A DNA stretch of 22,228 nucleotides from positions 1 through 22,228 of the IMG/VR virus record IMGVR_UViG_3300030406_000458. One strand, 5' to 3'. Under the pieces are notes generated by a model, which saw only the letters and a list, made by a program, of their open reading frames with translations, made no database searches and was not told where the DNA came from. The position numbers and the translations under genes were made by a program. Shown one piece after another: positions 1 through 6,939 of this stretch (position 1 is its first letter; each line of letters opens with the position of its first letter). The stretch comes from a virus.

Positions 1-102
1 CCGATCCAACTGGCGGCGGTCGATCTTCGGAACTTGTCAGACTCCGAGCTTGATGATATGCAACGATTGCTCGACAAGGTAGGGAGTGATGAGTCTAGCT
101 GA
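1..102 (+). CDS. C-terminal end of a gene in the terminase small-subunit position (partial)
   Basis: Frame 1 is open from the window edge to a TGA at 100-102 and gives 33 residues ending LDDMQRLLDKVGSDESS. The fragment is acidic and probably helical. The stop overlaps the start of the large terminase by a few bases, which suggests translational coupling. Position directly before the large terminase gene is typical of the small subunit, which recognises DNA for packaging. The fragment is too short to show any domain, so the function is inferred only from position. Confidence 0.55.
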   Translation, partial: PIQLAAVDLRNLSDSELDDMQRLLDKVGSDESS

Positions 103-1675
103 GAATGTAAACACAACAAGTCCTGCTGTACTGCGCGATCTTATCCGGACAGAGAAAGAGAGACGAGCTGCTAGTGCTTCGCTCTACGAGTTTGTCAAAC
201 AAAGCTGGCACGTTGTGGAGCCGGGGGTTCGGTTTATAGAGTCTTGGCACATACAGGAAATATGTGAGCACCTTGAGGCAGTTTCTGATGGTCAGATACA
301 GAAGTTGCTTATCAATATACCACCTCGACACAGTAAGAGCACGATAGTCAGTGTGATGTGGCCCATGTTCGAATGGTTAGCGTCACCAGATCAGAAGTTC
401 TTATGCGCGAGTTACTCAGGCAACCTCAGCATACGAGACAACCTCAAGGCGCGGAGACTTGTCCAATCCCCGTGGTATCAGGAACGTTGGGGTCATATGT
501 TCAAACTGTCAGGCGATCAGAACGCCAAGCAAAGATTCGAGAACGACAAGACCGGATACCGACTCGCCACATCGGTTGGTGGTACGGCAACGGGTGAAGG
601 GGGATCGAGACTGATCCTTGACGATCCGCACTCCGCACAAGAAGCGCAGTCAGATACAATCCGAGAGAGCGCACTGGATTGGTTCGACATGGTGTGGTCC
701 ACGCGACTGAACGATCCGCGCAATGACGCAATGGTCACCATCATGCAACGACTACATGACCGAGATATCTCAGGCCACATCTTGGATGACATCGGGGGTT
801 GGGAACATCTGATGATCCCAGCCGAGTGGGATGGTGTACCGAGGCGGTCGGTTCTCGGAGTGTATGACCCACGGCAAGTCGAGGGCGAACTGATTTGTCC
901 GGAACGGTTTGGCGAGAAGGAGATCACCGAACTCAAGCAGTTGTTGGGAACCTATGGCACGGCAGGCCAGTTGCAACAAGACCCGACACCGAGCGAGGGC
1001 GGTATCCTACGCACGCAATACTTTGAGTTGTGGCCTCACGATCAGGGGCTACCACCGTTTGAGTATATCCTACAAAGTTACGACTGTGCCTTTACGGAAA
1101 AGACAACGGGTGACCCGACAGCCTGTACGGTCTGGGCGATGTTTACCCACGAGGGCGAGAGGGGCGTGATGTTGATCGACGCATGGTCCGAGCACCTGAC
1201 TTATCCAGACCTTCGGGCCAGAGCAATCAAGGATTGGAACACCGAGTATGGGGGGATGAGTAAGGACAGCCCATACAGCCGAGCACGTAGACCGGATCGG
1301 ATATTGGTTGAGGCCAAGGCCAGTGGGCAATCACTCCTACAGGATTTGCGATTGGCTAAGGTACCTGCCGTGGGGTACAACCCACACAACGCAGACAAAG
1401 TCAGTCGAGCACATCAGGCCGCACCGATCTTGGAACTGGGCATGGTGTGGATACCGGAGAGCAAAAAAAATCCGGGCCATCGGGTTAGTTGGGCCAACGA
1501 CTTTTACAATGAGTTGACTAAGTTCCCAGTGGCTGCACATGATGATTATGTAGACACATTCACTCAAGCTATGATATATCTCAAAAATGATCACTGGTTT
1601 GAGCTACCGCAGGCGATGGATATCGATGAGCCTATCAAGCCCGACAAGCCAAGGATCAATCCTTATGCTGTTTAG
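89..1675 (+). CDS. terL: Terminase large subunit (packaging ATPase/nuclease)
   Basis: This is the motor that pumps phage DNA into the prohead through the portal and cuts the concatemer. Residue numbers count the GTG at 86 as residue 1. The ATPase half has a Walker A-type loop, IPPRHSKST (78-86), and a Walker B strand, LILDD (176-180). The C-terminal RNase H-like nuclease half has the expected acidic residues: D333 in SYDCAF, E409 in VEAKASG, and D486/D487 with D490 in HDDYVD. The length of about 528 residues is normal for the family. I prefer ATG 89 over GTG 86, with AAGG at 76-79 as the likely ribosome site. The gene overlaps the preceding one. Its GC content, judged from sampled lines, is clearly above that of the capsid and tail genes. 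Confidence 0.95.
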   Translation: MSLAENVNTTSPAVLRDLIRTEKERRAASASLYEFVKQSWHVVEPGVRFIESWHIQEICEHLEAVSDGQIQKLLINIPPRHSKSTIVSVMWPMFEWLASPDQKFLCASYSGNLSIRDNLKARRLVQSPWYQERWGHMFKLSGDQNAKQRFENDKTGYRLATSVGGTATGEGGSRLILDDPHSAQEAQSDTIRESALDWFDMVWSTRLNDPRNDAMVTIMQRLHDRDISGHILDDIGGWEHLMIPAEWDGVPRRSVLGVYDPRQVEGELICPERFGEKEITELKQLLGTYGTAGQLQQDPTPSEGGILRTQYFELWPHDQGLPPFEYILQSYDCAFTEKTTGDPTACTVWAMFTHEGERGVMLIDAWSEHLTYPDLRARAIKDWNTEYGGMSKDSPYSRARRPDRILVEAKASGQSLLQDLRLAKVPAVGYNPHNADKVSRAHQAAPILELGMVWIPESKKNPGHRVSWANDFYNELTKFPVAAHDDYVDTFTQAMIYLKNDHWFELPQAMDIDEPIKPDKPRINPYAV

Positions 1676-1684
1676 GAGAACAAC

Positions 1685-2704
1685 ATGGTGGTAGCTGACC
1701 TCATATCAGTCGAAGAGGCTTACGGACAAGATCCGGTCACGGGCGAAATTGACATGGATAAGTTCCGACAGTTTGCCGCGCAACAAGAACAGATACAGGC
1801 CAACAAGCCACAAGCTAGTAGAGAGATGCAATACCTTGCGGCCAACCCTGACGTTCTTCTGAATGCTCAGACAGAGTTAGCCAAAGCATCACGAGACAAC
1901 GAGCGACTTCGGACCAACCCGATAGGCGCGACAGCTTTTATTGAGAACGTAGCCCGACAGCATTACCTAAACTTTGGTAAGCAAGAAGGGCGTGAGGGGT
2001 TTGGGATAATTGATCCTCGAATGAAAGGTTTTGCGAACGTTATGGCGAACACCTACGACATGGATGATCCGGGAACTCAAGGAGGTACAAGGCCAGAGTT
2101 TTACACTGGAGCAAGCACGCTTGGTGACATGGAAAAATTTGTAAGTACAATTAGCCAACCATTGTACAATAAGTTAATTGACCGATTTGTTGATGACGAA
2201 ACGAATCCTGACAAAGCTCCCGGTCGGGTGGATGAGGTAATAAAATATATGTTTACCCCGAATAGTGTTGGTAACACGGGCTATGAAATATTTGGTGGTG
2301 ATGAGGCATTGTTAGAAGCGTATGATCAAATTGGGGTAACGGGTCAGGGTAAATCCTATGCCGATAAGCAGATAAAGACTCTTTTGGACCTTGCAAACAA
2401 ATATGAGGTTGACTTCAGTAGTCTTACTCCCGGTGTTTCAGATCAGGGGCCACGGTATGCTGGTGAATTAAACATGCCTGTCGGAGACGCTGCGCGACAG
2501 ATAGTTGGATCACTTATGCAAGTTGCTCCATTATTTTCTCCAAACGCTGCAGCGTTCACTCTTGGGAGTGGCGCTCTTAAATCTATTTTCGGCCCCAGAA
2601 CATTCCAAGAAGAGTTAGCGATGTCGTTAGGTTTTCCTAGTGCTGAACAGATAGCTGCGGAAGACGCTGATGAACTCAATATAGGAATGGGTGATAGCGA
2701 ATAA
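1685..2704 (+). CDS. Unknown 339-aa phage protein with NPDV...HYLNFG-x2-EGR motif
   Basis: I do not recognise a function. The ATG has a good ribosome site, AGGAGAA at 1674-1680. The N-terminal part is Gln/Ala rich and likely helical. It contains YLAANPDV (50-57) and, after about 35 residues, HYLNFGKQEGR (93-103). Together these resemble the two halves of a short motif common in secreted cyanobacterial and marine bacterial proteins, but with a longer spacer than usual. The middle (about 120-270) is mixed polar sequence. The C-terminus has a hydrophobic, Ala/Gly/Phe-rich segment around LMQVAPLFSPNAAAFTLG and then an acidic tail. There is no signal peptide. It lies between terminase and the giant next gene, with only two bases before the next start, so the two are probably co-translated. 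A virion or ejected accessory protein is possible. Confidence 0.75.
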   Translation: MVVADLISVEEAYGQDPVTGEIDMDKFRQFAAQQEQIQANKPQASREMQYLAANPDVLLNAQTELAKASRDNERLRTNPIGATAFIENVARQHYLNFGKQEGREGFGIIDPRMKGFANVMANTYDMDDPGTQGGTRPEFYTGASTLGDMEKFVSTISQPLYNKLIDRFVDDETNPDKAPGRVDEVIKYMFTPNSVGNTGYEIFGGDEALLEAYDQIGVTGQGKSYADKQIKTLLDLANKYEVDFSSLTPGVSDQGPRYAGELNMPVGDAARQIVGSLMQVAPLFSPNAAAFTLGSGALKSIFGPRTFQEELAMSLGFPSAEQIAAEDADELNIGMGDSE

Positions 2705-2706
2705 TT

Positions 2707-5700
2707 ATGAGCAAAAAGTCTCTCAAAGATAGTTTGCAATTAAATAAACCGAGACGCACGCCTAATCACCCAACCAAATCTCACGTTGTAAAGATCAACG
2801 ACAATGGCACCGAGAGACTAATCCGGTTTGGTCAACAAGGTGTGAGCACAGCGGGCAAGCCTAAGAAGGGCGAATCCAAAAAACAAAAGGCCAGACGTAA
2901 GTCGTTCAAGGCCAGACACGCCAAGAATATTGCTAAGGGTAAGACTTCGGCCGCGTACTGGGCGAACAAGGTCAAGTGGAACGAGGGTGGTCGTGTGTTG
3001 GGTGTCACCGGAGATGACCCACTGTCCGAGGCAATGGGTGATCGTTTAGTAACGCAACAACGTGGAGCCTTAGCTGATCTAAACGACGATGGACGAATTG
3101 ATATCATTGATGCCTATGAGTTCTTGCGTCCGTCTTATCCAACCGAGATTGCTGGGGCATTAAAGCAAGCTGGCAGTAACATTAGTCAGGGTGACATTGC
3201 AAAGGGTATGGCGATGGCTGGCTTGGGTACACTGATGGCCGCGGATTACATTCCGGGGGCGAAGTTTGCTACGAGCACGATAGGCAGACCTATCAAGAGT
3301 TTCTTACAGGGAGTTGGACAGAAGCTACCGGATACTTCCGTGTTAGAAGCTGCGAGTTACAAGGGCCGACTTGGAGAAAGACTTGGTAGCAGTCCACAAC
3401 AAAAAATGACGGTGGGTCAGGTAAGGAAACTTACTGAAGACATCAGCCCAACTGAGAAGCAGTTTATTGAACCGGAACTTGAAGACATAAGATATCAAGC
3501 CAAGCTACAGGAGATGGCTGGCGAAAAACCTGACGATACTGTCACGACAGAGTACCTACAGAAAGCGTTGCAGAGAAGAGTGCCAAAGTCTGGGGTGATC
3601 CGAGAAGAACTATTGAAATTCGATGACACTGGTGTTGTTCCAGAGTATGCAACAACCATGAGAAGACCGAAGGAGATTTCCCCCGGTTATGATCCTAAAG
3701 CCTCGGATGAGTATCAAGAGTTACTCGTAGGACTAACTCCGGAGATGGCAGTTAAATATCAAAAAGAAAATATGCGTACACAAGGTGGCGATTACTATGA
3801 TTTGCCTAATCCACACTTCGATGGGTATGAGAACACAATATTTCACATACGAAGTGATAGGTTTCGAGACAAAGCTATCCCCGGTCAGAAAGGAATGGAA
3901 GAGCCGAAGAACGTGACGTTTGCGGAAGAGATGCAATCGGACACGGCAATAATGAAAGCTAAACATGGCGAGTTTGATGTCAACACTGAAATAGATTTGA
4001 GTACGCCCAGAGTAAATGCAGACAAAAGAAATTTAGAAATAATTATAAGCGATGAGATTGTCCGTAATCCCGAAAGCAAAGAGACTTACGAGATTTTATC
4101 GGGTGGGCAACTTGGAGACATCTCAGCGGTGAGAGATGCAATCTACGAAAACATACAACGTGCTTTTCGTGAGTTAGGTGATGAAAAAATAACTCTTGGT
4201 AACAAAGCCAAGCTACAAAAAGAAATACAGGACGAATTAGGACAGATTAAAGACGGTATAGACCTCCTAAAGCTATTTGTTTCAGAATACCAAATGAAAG
4301 GAAATTTTACTAAGCTTCTAGATACCCAAAAGAAACTTGCAGGACTGCGCTATAAGCGTGATCGGTTAGAAATAAAACAAAGATTTTTAAATCGAATAGT
4401 TACGCCGCCGGGTGTGCCTAAAGGCTTTCCATTCTTGAAAGAGTGGCCCAAGTTAGCAATGCAACGATTAATCAACGAGGGTGTTGATAATGCTGACGAT
4501 GCAATTGGGTGGGTCAGTGGTACGCAATCGGCAGATATGCGTGAAAGTAGACGGTACATAGAGTCTTTCGATTATAATCCAAGCGAGGGTTATTTTAGTT
4601 ACTATGACCCAGTAAGAAAGACAGAGTTTAAAGATGAGATTTCAGTATTGGGGAATAGAAATCAAGAGGTGATACGGGAGCGATATGGCGAAGAAATAGC
4701 AGACATCATCTTTCAAAACACGGATGGAAACGAACAAGTCGGGCGTGCATTCGATAAGGATATTGCCGTTGATTTAATAGAGAATGGAAAAAATACAGCC
4801 GATGGTCCGAGACAGTTATACGACACTGTGATGGTCAAGGAAGCCAAGAAGATTGGCAAGAAGTATGGCGTAGAACCATACCAGACACCGAACGGTGATT
4901 GGCGAATGGACATCACGGACAAAATGCGTGAGGACTTTCTAACCGATGTAACCTATGCCGAGGGTGGTTCAGTCGAGCTTGACTTGGGGATGGACGAAAG
5001 AGATTTTCAAAGAGAGGTTACCAAACAGAGATCGAGTATTGCGGATTTGAATGATGACGGTGTTGTAAATTACATTGATCTGATTGAAGCCATCCGTCCT
5101 ACAGCCCCACAGGAATTACGAGAGATGGGGCAAACTATTATAAAACTATTAGACGATGATGAGATTGCTAAAGCAACGGCAATGGCTGGAATGATGGGTG
5201 TGAGCATGATACCGTTTGGTCGGACAGCTACTGCGGGACCGAGGCGTGAGATGACACGAAGTGTTATGAAAAAATACGATCCGAACATTGTCGAGAGCCG
5301 TGCCGAAGAAATTGTTAAGGGTGCAGAGAGTAGAGGTGGTAAAGGTCCGAGGGACGTAGGTGACACTGGTAAAGACGATTACTCTCGATTGACCAAAGAA
5401 GAGATTGATCCTTTGAACTATCAGGCAACCAAAATGGACAAGCCACCATCTGAGGTTGAGGTCGAATCAGAATCAGTAGTTGAGATGGCACCAAAGAAAA
5501 CAATCAGTATCGAAGATTTGGAAGGGAAAATAGCAATTCCTTTTTATGGAGATCGTTCGAGCCTTGGTGAAAAAATTACCGCTGTAGACGATATCAAATT
5601 GGAAACACCTGTCCTCACAGAAGGTGGCAGAGACTATATGCGTGGCGATGCAGGAAAAATAGGTGAGAATAAGCGTCTTCCAAATAATCCTGAAACAAAC

Positions 5701-6939
5701 ATTTGGGCATCGGGTCAAAGTATAATCGCTCGTTTAAAAAATCGTGCTCTTGAAGAAGCGAGAGAAACAGGTAAAGAAGTCGTGGGTATTACGGGAACAA
5801 TGTCACCCAGAGCTTTAGACTTTAACAATTTTACACCGGAGCTGCTTGCAGAAATGACAGCCGTGACTATTACTCGCGGTGGGATGAAGAAAAAAGATAT
5901 GAAAGCCTTTGACGCTCTGATGAAAAAACAAGTTGGTGAAGATAAAGATTTCAGACCTGTAAAGGATTGGCCCGGAATAGATTCACCGGATCTTCGTGAT
6001 TATATTGCTAAGGCACCGTCTAGAGTGCGGAAAAAATTTATGAGAATGATGGAGAAACAACCAGCACAGAAGGCTGGATTTCCTTCTCCGGGTAAAGCTA
6101 GGGTTGCTACTACGGATAGATCTCAACTAGATTCACCAGCCGGAATGTTTGGTGGAGCAATTGGTGAAATAGATTTAGAAGCTGATATTATTACCGATCC
6201 TCTAATACCACACTCTACCTACGACACACAAATGGCTGGGAAATATTTGGGTGCTCTTGAGCGTGATGTGCCACAAAGTCAATTATTTCAAGATTTGTAC
6301 AAAGAGCGTGAAGGAAAAATGGTTAGAGGCAAACTTGAATCAGAAGCAAATAAATCTACAGCGATACGCACCAAAGTACCGGGACAAGAAATAACACCGG
6401 AAATCGTAGATACAATTTCAGCGTCGATAGAAGAGATGAAAAAACGTGGCTATCAAGAGGGTGGATCAGTTGGTCAAAGTTTTTTTGATAACTTGTTCGA
6501 ACATTTTCTCGGAGCACAAGCCACGGGTGGAATTGATGTCAGTGGTGGTCGTAGCTATCGGGACATTTTGTTTTTCGATGGTGAAAAAGTTTCACAGAAA
6601 ACTTTACCACTTGACCAAATTCAAGGCTTTGCCGAGTTGGGTATTGTCAAAAACATCAACGACAATTTAGTGATAGATGCATCAGCGAGTGTCCAAGGTG
6701 GAATGGAAAACCTGCAAGATTTGTTTAGTTATGGACAATTACAAGCAGGTCCGGCTCAGGGCGGCATAACTTATCAGACCGATGACGGAAGTATCAGACT
6801 TGGTGGAAGATATGATCCACAGACGGATGAAAAGTTCATTGGGGTTCAAGGAAAGTTACGATTTGCCAAGGGTGGGGTTTACAACGCCAAAAAAGTTGAC
6901 ATGATGTCTGATCAGATACTGGAGGCATATGATGTCTGA
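2707..6939 (+). CDS. Giant 1,410-aa multidomain protein: basic N-motif, two dockerin-like loops, two polyvalent-type domains
   Basis: Visible parts in order are as follows. A very basic segment (about 50-92) has the core RRKSFKARHAKNIAKGK and AYWANKVKW. EGG follows at 93-95. A dockerin/EF-hand-like loop has D124, N126, D128, G129 and D135. A helical AMAG segment lies at 163-174. A large domain (about 340-740) has ENTIFHIR, FAEEMQSD (405-412), EWPKLAMQRL and LYDTVMVKEAKKIGKKYG. A second EGG lies at 752-754, a second loop at D780, N782, D784, G785 and D791, and a second AMAG segment at 825-828. A second domain spans about 930-1230. A third EGG (1251-1253) precedes a likely beta-rich C-terminal region that ends after KGG (1388-1390). 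The FAEEMQSD/LYDTVMV domain resembles a module I recall from large polyvalent proteins of marine phages. No catalytic function can be assigned. The start follows the previous stop by two bases without a strong ribosome site. Confidence 0.85.
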   Translation: MSKKSLKDSLQLNKPRRTPNHPTKSHVVKINDNGTERLIRFGQQGVSTAGKPKKGESKKQKARRKSFKARHAKNIAKGKTSAAYWANKVKWNEGGRVLGVTGDDPLSEAMGDRLVTQQRGALADLNDDGRIDIIDAYEFLRPSYPTEIAGALKQAGSNISQGDIAKGMAMAGLGTLMAADYIPGAKFATSTIGRPIKSFLQGVGQKLPDTSVLEAASYKGRLGERLGSSPQQKMTVGQVRKLTEDISPTEKQFIEPELEDIRYQAKLQEMAGEKPDDTVTTEYLQKALQRRVPKSGVIREELLKFDDTGVVPEYATTMRRPKEISPGYDPKASDEYQELLVGLTPEMAVKYQKENMRTQGGDYYDLPNPHFDGYENTIFHIRSDRFRDKAIPGQKGMEEPKNVTFAEEMQSDTAIMKAKHGEFDVNTEIDLSTPRVNADKRNLEIIISDEIVRNPESKETYEILSGGQLGDISAVRDAIYENIQRAFRELGDEKITLGNKAKLQKEIQDELGQIKDGIDLLKLFVSEYQMKGNFTKLLDTQKKLAGLRYKRDRLEIKQRFLNRIVTPPGVPKGFPFLKEWPKLAMQRLINEGVDNADDAIGWVSGTQSADMRESRRYIESFDYNPSEGYFSYYDPVRKTEFKDEISVLGNRNQEVIRERYGEEIADIIFQNTDGNEQVGRAFDKDIAVDLIENGKNTADGPRQLYDTVMVKEAKKIGKKYGVEPYQTPNGDWRMDITDKMREDFLTDVTYAEGGSVELDLGMDERDFQREVTKQRSSIADLNDDGVVNYIDLIEAIRPTAPQELREMGQTIIKLLDDDEIAKATAMAGMMGVSMIPFGRTATAGPRREMTRSVMKKYDPNIVESRAEEIVKGAESRGGKGPRDVGDTGKDDYSRLTKEEIDPLNYQATKMDKPPSEVEVESESVVEMAPKKTISIEDLEGKIAIPFYGDRSSLGEKITAVDDIKLETPVLTEGGRDYMRGDAGKIGENKRLPNNPETNIWASGQSIIARLKNRALEEARETGKEVVGITGTMSPRALDFNNFTPELLAEMTAVTITRGGMKKKDMKAFDALMKKQVGEDKDFRPVKDWPGIDSPDLRDYIAKAPSRVRKKFMRMMEKQPAQKAGFPSPGKARVATTDRSQLDSPAGMFGGAIGEIDLEADIITDPLIPHSTYDTQMAGKYLGALERDVPQSQLFQDLYKEREGKMVRGKLESEANKSTAIRTKVPGQEITPEIVDTISASIEEMKKRGYQEGGSVGQSFFDNLFEHFLGAQATGGIDVSGGRSYRDILFFDGEKVSQKTLPLDQIQGFAELGIVKNINDNLVIDASASVQGGMENLQDLFSYGQLQAGPAQGGITYQTDDGSIRLGGRYDPQTDEKFIGVQGKLRFAKGGVYNAKKVDMMSDQILEAYDV

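Noticed and set aside
517-936. 139-codon minus-strand frame inside terminase
   Set aside because: It is antisense to conserved terminase sequence including the Walker B strand. The product is Ser/Arg-rich with no recognisable motif.
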